Assembly: GCA_963920525.1 (NCBI GenBank) | Contig: OY986440.1 | Location: 248,001-312,000, forward strand | Length of the DNA stretch: 64,000 nucleotides | Source of the DNA: Dichetophora obliterata | Lineage: Eukaryota; Arthropoda; Insecta; Diptera; Sciomyzidae | Direction of reading: 5' to 3' | Part shown: one piece after another, positions 25,843 through 38,245 of the stretch | Layout of the letters: the number at the start of each line of letters is the position of its first letter | Numbering within the stretch: position 1 is the first letter of the stretch | The notes under the pieces: model-generated | Databases searched by the model: none | Told to the model about the DNA's origin: nothing | Seen by the model: the letters and a program-made list of their open reading frames with translations, nothing else | Made by a program: the position numbers and the translations under genes

Positions 25843-27325
25843 CAAACCATACATCCTACAAGGACAATTTATGCACCAAATTGTTCATCAAGCCTCTGCC
25901 TACAAGACTGCATCCTTGGAAAAATTCTCAAAATTAGATAACATGCTAATTTCTTATGTCCTTTTTTGTGATTTTTTTAAAAAATGTGGTTTTTTCGTCA
26001 TAACTCCCAAACCATACATCCTACAAGGACAATTTATGCACCAAATTGTTCGTCAAGCCTTGCCTGCAAGACTGCATCCTTGGAAAAATTCTCAAAATTC
26101 GATAACATGTTAATTTCTTATGTCCTTTTTTGTGATTTTTTAAACAAATGTGGTTTTTTCGTCATAACTCCCAAACCATACATCCTACAAGGACAATTTA
26201 TGCACCAAATTGTTCGTCAAGCCTCTGCCTACAAGACTGCATCCTTGGAAAAATTCTCAAAATTCGATAACATGTTAATTTCTTATGTCCTTTTTTGTGA
26301 TTTTTTTAAAAAATGTGGTTTTTCGTCATAACTCCCAAGCCATACATCCTACAAGGACAATTTATGCACCAAATTGTTCGTCAAGCCTCTGCCTACAAGA
26401 CTGCATCCTTGGAAAAATTCTAAAAATTCGATAACATGTTAATTTCTTATGTCCTTTTTTGTGATTTTTTTAAAAAATGTGGTTTTTTCGTCATAACTCC
26501 CAAACCATACATCCTACAATGACAATTTATGCACCAAATTGTTTGTCAAGCCTCTGCCTACAAGACTGCATCCTTGGAAAAATTCTCAAAATTCGATAAC
26601 ATGTTAATTTCTTATGTCCTTTTTTGTGATTTTTTTAAAAAATGTGGTTTTTTCGTCATAACTCCCAAACCATACATCCTACAAGGACAATTTATGCACC
26701 AAATTGTTCGTCAAGCCTCTGCCTACAAGACTGCATCCTTGGAAAAATTCTCAAAATTCGATAACATGTTAATTTCTTATGTCCTTTTTTGTGATTTTTT
26801 TAAAAAATGTGGTTTTTTCGTCATAACTCCCAAACCATACATCCTACAAGGACAATTTATGCACCAAATTGTTCGTCAAGCCTCTGCCAACAAGACTGCA
26901 TCCTTGGAAAAATTCTCAAAATTCGATAACATGTTAATTTCTTATGTCCTTTTTTGTGATTTTTTTAAAAAATGTGGTTTTTTCGTCATAACTCCCAAAC
27001 CATACATCCTACAAGGACAATTTATGCACCAAATTGTTCGTCAAGCCTTGCCTACAAGACTGCATCCTTGGAAAAAATCTCAAAATTCGATAACATGTTA
27101 ATTTCTTATGTCCTTTTTTGTGATTTTTTTAAAAAATGTGGTTTTTTTCGTCATAACTCCCAAACCATACATCCTACAAGGACAATTTATGCACCAAATT
27201 GTTCGTCAAGCCTCTGCCTACAAGACTGCATCCTTGGAAAAATTCTCAAAATTCGATAACATGTTAATTTCTTATGTCCTTTTTTGTGATTTTTTTAAAA
27301 AATTTGGTTTTTTCGTCATAACTCC

Positions 27326-27485
27326 TAAAAATTCGATAACATGTTAATTTCTTATGTCCTTTTTTGTGATTTTTTTAAAAAATGTGGTTTTTTCGTCATA
27401 ACTCCTAAAAATTCGATAACATGTTAATTTCTTATGTCCCTTTTTGTGATTTTTTTTAAAAATTTGGTTTTTTCGTCATAACTCC
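27326..27485 (+). repeat. Pair of truncated 80-bp monomers, cluster 8 (last in the window)
   Basis: Counterpart of cluster 6, 9,557 bp downstream. No truncated unit is seen between 27.5 and 64 kb, although the sequence matching 27.85-33.2 kb returns near 52.7-58.3 kb. That later copy therefore starts just downstream of this cluster. Confidence 0.93.
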
Positions 27486-30400
27486 CAAACCATACATCCT
27501 ACAAGGACAATTTATGCACCAAATTGTTCGTCAAGCCTCTGCCTACAAGACTGCATCCTTGGAAAAATTCTCAAAATTCGATAACATGTTAATTTCTTAT
27601 GTCCTTTTTTGTGATTTTTTTAAAAAATGTGGTTTTTTCGTCATAACTCCCAAACCATACATCCTACAAGGACAATTTATGCACCAAATTGTTCGTCAAG
27701 CCTCTGCCTACAAGACTACATCCTTGGAAAAATTCTCAAAATTCGATAACATGTTAATTTCTTATGTCCTTTTTTGTGATTTTTTTAAAAAATGTGGTTT
27801 TTTCGTCATAACTCCCAAACCATACATCCTACAAGGACAATTTATGCACCAAATTGTTCGTCAAGCCTCTGCCTACAAGACTGCATCCTTGGAAAAATTC
27901 TCAAAATTCGATAACATGTTAATTTCTTATGTCTTTTTTTGTGATTTTTTTAAAAAATGTGGTTTTTTCGTCATAACTCCCAAACCATACATCCTACAAG
28001 GACAATTTATGCACCAAATTGTTCGTCAAGCCTTGCCTACAAGACTGCATCCTTGGAAAAATTCTCAAAATTCGATAACATGTTAATTTCTTATGTCCTT
28101 TTTTGTGATTTTTTAAACAAATGTGGTTTTTTCGTCATAACTCCCAAACCATACATCCTACAAGGACAATTTATGCACCAAATTGTTCGTCAAGCCTCTG
28201 CCTACAAGACTGCATCCTTGGAAAAATTCTCAAAATTCGATAACATGTTAATTTCTTATGTCCTTTTTTGTGATTTTTTTAAAAAATGTGGTTTTTTCGT
28301 CATAACTCCCAAGCCATACATCCTACAAAGACAATTTATGCACCAAATTGTTCGTCAAGCCTCTGCCTACAAGACTGCATCCTTGGAAAAATTCTAAAAA
28401 TTCGATAACATGTTAATTTCTTATGTCCTTTTTTGTGATTTTTTTAAAAAATGTGGTTTTTTCGTCATAACTCCCAAAACATACATCCTACAATGACAAT
28501 TTATGCACCAAATTGTTTGTCAAGCCTCTGCCTACAAGACTTCATCCTTGGAAAAATTCTCAAAATTCGATAACATGTTATTTTCTTATGTCCTTTTTTG
28601 TGATTTTTTAAAAAAATGTGGTTTTTTCGTCATAACTCCCAAACCATACATCCTACAAGGACAATTTATGCACCAAATTGTTCGTCAAGCCTCTGCCTAC
28701 AAGACTGCATCCTTGGAAAAATTCTCAAAATTCGATAACATGTTAATTTCTTATGTCCTTTTTTGTGATTTTTTTAAAAAATGTGGTTTTTTCGTCATAA
28801 CTCCCAAACCATACATCCTACAAGGACAATTTATGCACCAAATTGTTCGTCAAGCCTCTGCCTACAAGACTGCATCCTTGGAAAAATTCTCAAAATTCGA
28901 TAACATGTTAATTTCTTATGTCCTTTTTTGTGATTTTTTTAAAAAATGTGGTTTTTTCGTCATAACTCCCAAACCATACATCCTACAAGGACAATTTATG
29001 CACCAAATTGTTCGTCAAGCCTCTGCCTACAAGACTGCATCCTTGGAAAAATTCTCAAAATTCGATAACATGTTAATTTCTTATGTCCTTTTTTGTGATT
29101 TTTTTAAAAAATGTGGTTTTTTCGTCATAACTCCCAAACCATACATCCTACAAGGACAATTTATGCACCAAATTGTTCGTCAAGCCTCTGCCTACAAGAC
29201 TGCATCCTTGGAAAAATTCTCAAAATTCGATAACATGTTTATTTCTTATGTCCTTTTTTGTGATTTTTTTAAAAAATGTGGTTTTTTCGTCATAACTCCC
29301 AAACCATACATCCTACAAGGACAATTTATGCACCAAATTGTTCGTCAAGCCTCTGCCTACAAGACTGCATCCTTGGAAAAAATTCTCAAAATTCGATAAC
29401 ATGTTAATTTCTTATGTCCTTTTTTGTGATTTTTTTAAAAAATGTGGTTTTTTCGTCATAACTCCCAAACCATACATCCTACAAGGACAATTTATGCACA
29501 AAATTGTTCGTCAAGCCTCTGCCTACAAGACTGCATCCTTGGAAAAATTCTCAAAATTCGATAACATGTTAATTTCTTATGTCCTTTTTTGTGATTTTTT
29601 TAAAAAATGTGGTTTTTTCGTCATAACTCCCAAACCATACATCCTACAAAGATAATTTATGCACCAAATTGTTCGTCAAGCCTCTGCCTACAAGACTGCA
29701 TCCTTGGAAAAATTCTCAAAATTCAATAACATGTTAATTTCTTATGTCCTTTTTTGTGATTTTTTTAAAAAATGTGGTTTTTTCGTCATAACTCCCAAAC
29801 CATACATCCTACAAGGACAATTTATGCACCAAATTGTTCGTCAAGCCTCTGCCTACAAGACTGCATCCTTGGAAAAATTCTCAAAATTCGATAACATGTT
29901 AATTTCTTATGTCCTTTTTTGTGATTTTTTTAAAAAATGTGGTTTTTTCGTCATAACTCCCAAACCATACATCCTACAAGGACAATTTATGCACCAAATT
30001 GTTCGTCAAGCCTCTGCCTACAAGACTTCATCCTTGGAAAAATTTTCAAAATTGGATAACATGTTAATTTCTTATGTCCTTTTTTGTGATTTTTTTAAAA
30101 ATGTGGTTTTTTCGTCATAACTCTCAAACCATACATCCTACAAGGACAATTTATGCACCAAATTGTTCATCAAGCCTCTGCCTACAAGACTGCATCCTTG
30201 GAAAAATTCTCAAAATTCGATAACATGTTAATTTCTTATGTCCTTTTTTGTGATTTTTTAAAAAAATGTTTTTTTTTCGTCATAACTCCCAAACCATACA
30301 TCCTACAAGGACAATTTATGCACCAAATTGTTCGTCAAGCCTCTGCCTACAAGACTGCATCCTTGGAAAAATTCTCAAAATTCGATAACATGTTAATTTC

Positions 30401-30949
30401 TTATGTCCTTTTTTTGTGATTTTTTTAAAAAATGTGGTTTTTTCGTCATAACTCCCAAACCATACATCCTACAAGGACAATTTATGCACCAAATTGTTCG
30501 TAAAGCCTCTGCCTACAAGACTGCATCCTTGGAAAAATTCTCAAAATTCGATAACATGTTAATTTCTTATGTCCTTTTTTGTGATTTTTTAAAAAAATGT
30601 GGTTTTTTCGTCATAACTCCCAAACCATACATCCTACAAGGACAATTTATGCACCAAATTGTTCGTCAAGCCTCTGCCTACAAGACTGCATCCTTGGAAA
30701 AATTCTCAAAATTCGATAACATGTTAATTTCTTATGTCCTTTTTTGTGATTTTTTTAAAAAATGTGGTTTTTTTGTCATAACACCTAAACCATACATCCT
30801 ACAAGGACAATTTATGCACCAAATTGTTCGTCAAGCCTCTGCCTACAAGACTGCATCCTTGGAAAAATTCTCTAAATTCGATAACATGTTAATTTCTTAT
30901 GTCCTTTTTTGTGATTTTTTTAAAAAATGTGGTTTTTTCGTCATAACTC

Positions 30950-33420
30950 CCAAACCATACATCCTACAAGGACAATTTATGCACCAAATTGTTCGTCAAG
31001 CCTCTGCCTACAAGACTGCATCCTTGGAAAAATTCTCAAAATTCGATAACATGTTAATTTCTTATGTCGTTTTTTGTGATTTTTTTAAAAAATGTGGTTT
31101 TTTCGTCATAACTCCCAAACCATACATCCTACAAGGACAACTTATGCACCAAATTGTTCGTCAAGCCTCTGCCTACAAGACTGCATCCTTGGAAAAATTC
31201 TCAAAATTCGATAACATGTTTATTTCTTATGTCCTTTTTTGTGATTTTTTTAAAAAATTTGGTTTTTTCGTCATAACTCCCAAACCATACATCCTACAAG
31301 GACAATTTATGCACCAAATTGTTCGTCAAGCCTCTGCCTACAAGACTGCATCCTTGGAAAAAATTCTCAAAATTCGATAACATGTTAATTTCTTATGTCC
31401 TTTTTTGTGATTTTTTTAAAAAATGTGGTTTTTTCGTCATAACTCCCAAACCATACATCCTACAAGGACAATTTATGCACAAAATTGTTCGTCAAACCTC
31501 TGCCTACAAGACTGCATCCTTGGAAAAATTCTCAAAATTCGATAACGTGTTCATTTCTTATGTCCTTTTTTGTGATTTTTTTAAAAAATGTGGTTTTTTC
31601 GTCATAACTCCCAAACCATACATTCTACAAGGACAATTTATGCACCAAATTGTTCGTCAAGCCTCTGCCTACAAGACTGCATCCTTGGAAAAATTCTCAA
31701 AATTCGATAACATGTTAATTTCTTATGTCCTTTTTTGTGATTTTTTAAAAAATGTGGTTTTTTCGTCATAACTCCCAAACCATACATCCTACAAGGACAA
31801 TTTATGCACCAAATTGTTCGTCAAGCCTCTGCCTACAAGACTGCATCCTTGGAAAAAATTCTCAAAATTCGATAACATGTTAATTTCTTATGTCCTTTTT
31901 TGTGATTTTTTTAAAAAATGTGGTTTTTTCGTCATAACTCCCAAACCATACATCCTACAAGGACAATTTATGCACAAAATTGTTCGTCAAGCCTCTGCCT
32001 ACAAGACTGCATCCTTGGAAAAATTCTCAAAATTCGATAACATGTTAATTTCTTATGTCCTTTTTTTGTGAATTTTTTAAAAAATGTGGTTTTTTCGTCA
32101 TAACTCCCAAACCATACATCCTACAAAGATAATTTATGCACCAAATTGTTCGTCAAGCCTCTGCCTACAAGACTGCATCCTTGGAAAAATTCTCAAAATT
32201 CAATAACATGTTAATTTCTTATGTCCTTTTTTGTGATTTTTTTAAAAAATGTGGTTTTTTCGTCATAACTCCCAAACCATACATCCTACAAGGACAATTT
32301 ATGCACCAAATTGTTCGTCAAGCCTCTGCCTACAAGACTGCATCCTTGGAAAAATTCTCAAAATTCGATAACATGTTAATTTCTTATGTCCTTTTTTGTG
32401 ATTTTTTTAAAAAATGTGGTTTTTTCGTCATAACTCCCAAACCATACATCCTACAAGGACAATTTATGCACCAAATTGTTCGTCAAGCCTCTGCCTACAA
32501 GACTGCATCCTTGGAAAAATTCTCAAAATTCGATAACATGTTAATTTCTTATGTCCTTTTTTGTGATTTTTTTAAAAATGTGGTTTTTTTCGTCATAACT
32601 CTCAAACCATACATCCTACAAGGACAATTTATGCACCAAATTGTTCATCAAGCCTCTGCCTACAAGACTGCATCCTTGGAAAAATTCTCAAAATTCGATA
32701 ACATGTTAATTTCTTATGTCCTTTTTTGTGATTTTTTAAAAAATGTTGTTTTTTCGTCATAACTCCCAAACCATACATCCTACAAGGACAATTTATGCAC
32801 CAAATTGTTCGTCAAGCCTCTGCCTACAAGACTGCATCCTTGGAAAAATTCTCAAAATTCGATAACATGTTAATTTCTTATGTCCTTTTTTGTGATTTTT
32901 TTAAAAAATGTGGTTTTTTCGTCATAACTCCCAAACCATACATCCTACAAGGACAATTTATGCACCAAATTGTTCGTCAAGCCTCTGCCTACAAGACTGC
33001 ATCCTTGGAAAATTCTCAAAATTCGATAACATGTTAATTTCTTATGTCCTTTTTTGTGATTTTTTTAAAAAATGTGGTTTTTCGTCATAACTCCCAAACC
33101 ATACATCCTACAAGGACAATTTATGCACCAAATTGTTCGTCAAGCCTCTGCCTACAAGACTGCATCCTTGGAAAAATTCTCAAAATTCGATAACATGTTA
33201 GTTTCTTATGTCCTTTTTTTGTGATTTTTTTAAAAAATGTGGTTTTTTCGTCATAACTCCCAAACCATACATCCTACAAGGACAATTTATGCACCAAATT
33301 GTTCGTCAAGCCTCTGCCTACAAGACTGCATCCTTGGAAAAATTCTCAAAATTCGATAACATGTTAATTTCTTATGTCCTTTTTTGTGATTTTTAAAAAA
33401 ATGTGGTTTTTTCGTCATAA
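30950..33420 (+). repeat. 2.47-kb tandem duplication, copy 1
   Basis: The ordered series is GTCGTTTTTTG (31066), GGACAACTTATG (31136), GTGTTCATT (31547), TGTGAATTTTT (32066), CAAAGATAATTT (32125), AACTCTCAAACC (32601), ATGTTAGTTTC (33201) and T5A7 (33390). It repeats about 2,474 bp (fifteen monomers) later. The copy overlaps the end of large block 2, so the duplication happened on top of that block. Confidence 0.8.
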
Positions 33421-35890
33421 CTCCCAAACCATACATCCTACAAGGACAATTTATGCACCAAATTGTTCGTCAAGCCTCTGCCTACAAGACTGCATCCTTG
33501 GAAAAATTCTCAAAATTCGATAACATGTTAATTTCTTATGTCGTTTTTTTGTGATTTTTTTAAAAAATGTGGTTTTTTCGTCATAACTCCCAAACCATAC
33601 ATCCTACAAGGACAACTTATGCACCAAATTGTTCGTCAAGCCTCTGCCTACAAGACTGCATCCTTGGAAAAATTCTCAAATTCGATAACATGTTTATTTC
33701 TTATGTCCTTTTTTGTGATTTTTTTAAAAAATTTGGTTTTTTCGTCATAACTCCCAAACCATACATCCTACAAGGACAATTTATGCACCAAATTGTTCGT
33801 CAAGCCTCTGCCTACAAGACTGCATCCTTGGAAAAAATTCTCAAAATTCGATAACATGTTAATTTCTTATGTCCTTTTTTGTGATTTTTTTAAAAAATGT
33901 GGTTTTTTCGTCATAACTCCCAAACCATACATCCTACAAGGACAATTTATGCACAAAATTGTTCGTCAAACCTCTGCCTACAAGACTGCATCCTTGGAAA
34001 AATTCTCAAAATTCGATAACGTGTTCATTTCTTATGTCCTTTTTTGTGATTTTTTTAAAAAATGTGGTTTTTTCGTCATAACTCCCAAACCATACATTCT
34101 ACAAGGACAATTTATGCACCAAATTGTTCGTCAAGCCTCTGCCTACAAGACTGCATCCTTGGAAAAATTCTCAAAATTCGATAACATGTTAATTTCTTAT
34201 GTCCTTTTTTGTGATTTTTTTAAAAAATGTGGTTTTTTCGTCATAACTCCCAAACCATACATCCTACAAGGACAATTTATGCACCAAATTGTTCGTCAAG
34301 CCTCTGCCTACAAGACTGCATCCTTGGAAAAAATTCTCAAAATTCGATAACATGTTAATTTCTTATGTCCTTTTTTGTGATTTTTTTAAAAAATGTGGTT
34401 TTTTCGTCATAACTCCCAAACCATACATCCTACAAGGACAATTTATGCACAAAATTGTTCGTCAAGCCTCTGCCTACAAGACTGCATCCTTGGAAAAATT
34501 CTCAAAATTCGATAACATGTTAATTTCTTATGTCCTTTTTTGTGAATTTTTTAAAAAATGTGGTTTTTTCGTCATAACTCCCAAACCATACATCCTACAA
34601 AGATAATTTATGCACCAAATTGTTCGTCAAGCCTCTGCCTACAAGACTGCATCCTTGGAAAAATTCTCAAAATTCAATAACATGTTAATTTCTTATGTCC
34701 TTTTTTGTGATTTTTTTAAAAAATGTGGTTTTTTCGTCATAACTCCCAAACCATACATCCTACAAGGACAATTTATGCACCAAATTGTTCGTCAAGCCTC
34801 TGCCTACAAGACTGCATCCTTGGAAAAATTCTCAAAATTCGATAACATGTTAATTTCTTATGTCCTTTTTTGTGATTTTTTTAAAAAATGTGGTTTTTTC
34901 GTCATAACTCCCAAACCATACATCCTACAAGGACAATTTATGCACCAAATTGTTCGTCAAGCCTCTGCCTACAAGACTGCATCCTTGGAAAAATTCTCAA
35001 AATTCGATAACATGTTAATTTCTTATGTCCTTTTTTGTGATTTTTTTAAAAATGTGGTTTTTTCGTCATAACTCTCAAACCATACATCCTACAAGGACAA
35101 TTTATGCACCAAATTGTTCATCAAGCCTCTGCCTACAAGACTGCATCCTTGGAAAAATTCTCAAAATTCGATAACATGTTAATTTCTTATGTCCTTTTTT
35201 GTGATTTTTTAAAAAAATGTTGTTTTTTCGTCATAACTCCCAAACCATACATCCTACAAGGACAATTTATGCACCAAATTGTTCGTCAAGCCTCTGCCTA
35301 CAAGACTGCATCCTTGGAAAAATTCTCAAAATTCGATAACATGTTAATTTCTTATGTCCTTTTTTGTGATTTTTTTAAAAAATGTGGTTTTTTCGTCATA
35401 ACTCCCAAACCATACATCCTACAAGGACAATTTATGCACCAAATTGTTCGTCAAGCCTCTGCCTACAAGACTGCATCCTTGGAAAATTCTCAAAATTCGA
35501 TAACATGTTAATTTCTTATGTCCTTTTTTGTGATTTTTTTAAAAAATGTGGTTTTTCGTCATAACTCCCAAACCATACATCCTACAAGGACAATTTATGC
35601 ACCAAATTGTTCGTCAAGCCTCTGCCTACAAGACTGCATCCTTGGAAAAATTCTCAAAATTCGATAACATGTTAGTTTCTTATGACCTTTTTTGTGATTT
35701 TTTTAAAAAATGTGGTTTTTTCGTCATAACTCCCAAACCATACATCCTACAAGGACAATTTATGCACCAAATTGTTCGTCAAGCCTCTGCCTACAAGACT
35801 GCATCCTTGGAAAAATTCTCAAAATTCGATAACATGTTAATTTCTTATGTCCTTTTTTGTGATTTTTAAAAAAATGTGGTTTTTTCGTCA
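33421..35890 (+). repeat. 2.47-kb tandem duplication, copy 2
   Basis: The matching series is GTCGTTTTTTTG (33541), GGACAACTTATG (33612), GTGTTCATT (34021), TGTGAATTTTT (34542), CAAAGATAATTT (34602), AACTCTCAAACC (35074), ATGTTAGTTTC (35673) and T5A7 (35870). Private changes are an extra T at 33541, a missing A giving TCTCAAATTCG near 33675, and TTATGACC near 35681. Confidence 0.8.
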
Positions 35891-36594
35891 TAACTCCCAA
35901 ACCATACATCCTACAAGGACAATTTATGCACCAAATTGTTCGTCAAGCCTCTGCCTACAAGACTGCATCCTTGGAAAAATTCTCAAAATTCGATAACATG
36001 TTAATTTCTTATGTCCTTTTTTGTGATTTTTTAAAAAATGTGGTTTTTTCGTCATAACTCCCAAACCATACATCCTACAAGGACAATTTATGCACCAAAT
36101 TGTTCGTCAAGCCTCTGCCTACAAGACTGCATCCTTGGAAAAATTCTCAAAATTCGATAACATGTTAATTTCTTATGTCCTTTTTTGTGATTTTTTTAAA
36201 AAATGTGGTTTTTTCGTCATAACTCCCAAACCATACATCCTACAAGGACAATTTATGCACCAAATTGTTCGTCAAGCCTCTGCCTACAAGACTGCATCCT
36301 TGGAAAAATTCTCAAAATTTGATAACATGTTAATTTCTTATGTCGTTTTTTGTGATTTTTTTAAAAAATGTGGTTTTTTCGTCATAACTCCCAAACCATA
36401 CATCCTACAAGGACAATTTATGCACCAAATTGTTCGTCAAGCCTCTGCCTACAAGACTGCATCCTTGGAAAAATTCTCAAAATTCGATAACATGTTAATT
36501 TCTTATGTCCTTTTTTGTGATTTTTTTAAAAAATGTGGTTTTTTCGTCATAACTCCCAAACCATACATCCTACAAGGACAATTTATGCACCAAA

Positions 36595-37420
36595 TTGTTC
36601 GTCAAGCCTCTGCCTACAAGACTGCATCCTTGGAAAAATTATCAAAATTCGATAACATGCTAATTTCTTATGTCCTTTTTTGTGATTTTTTTAAAAAATG
36701 TGGTTTTTTCGTCATAACTCCCAAACCATACATCCTACAAGGACAATTTATGCACCAAATTGTTCGTCAAGCCTCTGCCTACAAGACTGCATCCTTGGAA
36801 AAATTCTCAAAATTCGATAACATGTTAATTTCTTATGTCCTTTTTTGTGATTTTTTTAAAAAATGTGGTTTTTTCGTCATAACTCCCAAACCATACATCC
36901 TACAAAGATAATTTATGCACCAAATTGTTCGTCAAGCCTCTGCCTACAAGACTGCATCCTTGGAAAAATTCTCAAAATTCAATAACATGTTAATTTCTTA
37001 TGTCCTTTTTTGTGATTTTTTTAAAAAATGTGGTTTTTTCGTCATAACTCCCAAACCATACATCCTACAAGGACAATTTATGCACCAAATTGTTCGTCAA
37101 GCCTCTGCCTACAAGAATGCATCCTTGGAAAAATTCTCAAAATTCGATAACATGTTAATTTCTTATGTCCTTTTTTGTGATTTTTTTAAAAAATGTGGTT
37201 TTTTCGTCATAACTCCCAAACCATACATCCTACAAGGACAATTTATGCACCAAATTGTTCGTCAAGCCTCTGCCTACAAGACTTCATCCTTGGAAAAATT
37301 TTCAAAATTGGATAACATGTTAATTTCTTATGTCCTTTTTTGTGATTTTTTTAAAAATGTGGTTTTTTCGTCATAACTCTCAAACCATACATCCTACAAG
37401 GACAATTTATGCACCAAATT
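36595..37420 (+). repeat. 824-bp (five-monomer) tandem duplication, copy 1
   Basis: Monomers with AAAATTATCAAAATTCG plus ATGCTAAT (near 36640-36660), CAAAGATAATTT (36904), TTCAATAACATG (36979), AAGAATGCATCC (37116) and AATTTTCAAAATTGG (37296) occur in this order. The whole set is repeated 824 bp later. The AAGAATGCATCC change is seen only in these two copies, which makes them sister copies. Confidence 0.87.
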
Positions 37421-38245
37421 GTTCATCAAGCCTCTGCCTACAAGACTGCATCCTTGGAAAAATTATCAAAATTCGATAACATGCTAATTTCTTATGTCCT
37501 TTTTTGTGATTTTTTTAAAAAATGTGGTTTTTTCGTCATAACTCCCAAACCATACATCCTACAAGGACAATTTATGCACCAAATTGTTCGTCAAGCCTCT
37601 GCCTACAAGACTGCATCCTTGGAAAAATTCTCAAAATTCGATAACATGTTAATTTCTTATGTCCTTTTTTGTGATTTTTTTAAAAAATGTGGTTTTTTCG
37701 TCATAACTCCCAAACCATACATCCTACAAAGATAATTTATGCACCAAATTGTTCGTCAAGCCTCTGCCTACAAGACTGCATCCTTGGAAAAATTCTCAAA
37801 ATTCAATAACATGTTAATTTCTTATGTCCTTTTTTGTGATTTTTTTAAAAAATGTGGTTTTTTCGTCATAACTCCCAAACCATACATCCTACAAGGACAA
37901 TTTATGCACCAAATTGTTCGTCAAGCCTCTGCCTACAAGAATGCATCCTTGGAAAAATTCTCAAAATTCGATAACATGTTAATTTCTTATGTCCTTTTTT
38001 GTGATTTTTTTAAAAAATGTGGTTTTTTCGTCATAACTCCCAAACCATACATCCTACAAGGACAATTTATGCACCAAATTGTTCGTCAAGCCTCTGCCTA
38101 CAAGACTTCATCCTTGGAAAAATTTTCAAAATTGGATAACATGTTAATTTCTTATGTCCTTTTTTGTGATTTTTTTAAAAATGTGGTTTTTTCGTCATAA
38201 CTCTCAAACCATACATCCTACAAGGACAATTTATGCACCAAATTG
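37421..38245 (+). repeat. 824-bp (five-monomer) tandem duplication, copy 2
   Basis: The same ordered markers lie 824 bp downstream: ATGCTAAT (37481), CAAAGATAATTT (37728), TTCAATAACATG (37803), AAGAATGCATCC (37940) and AATTTTCAAAATTGG (38120). The first monomer carries GTTCATCAAG (near 37423) instead of GTTCGTCAAG, which dates the junction between copies to that monomer. Confidence 0.87.

Larger units (their letters stand above)
23461..33200 (+). repeat. Large block 2 (about 9.7 kb)
   Basis: It starts with the ATGTTGTTTT monomer near 23510 and ends at ATGTTAGTTTC near 33201. It matches block 1 at 9,557 bp. Differences noted: TTGG for TTGC (24768 versus 15211), AAATGTGG for AAATTTGG (24511 versus 14954), ATGCTAAT for ATGTTAAT (25945), ATCCTTGG for ATCCATGG (26738), GTTCGTCAAG for GTTCCTCAAG (27860) and GTTCATCAAG for GTTCATAAAG (30170). 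Confidence 0.87.
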
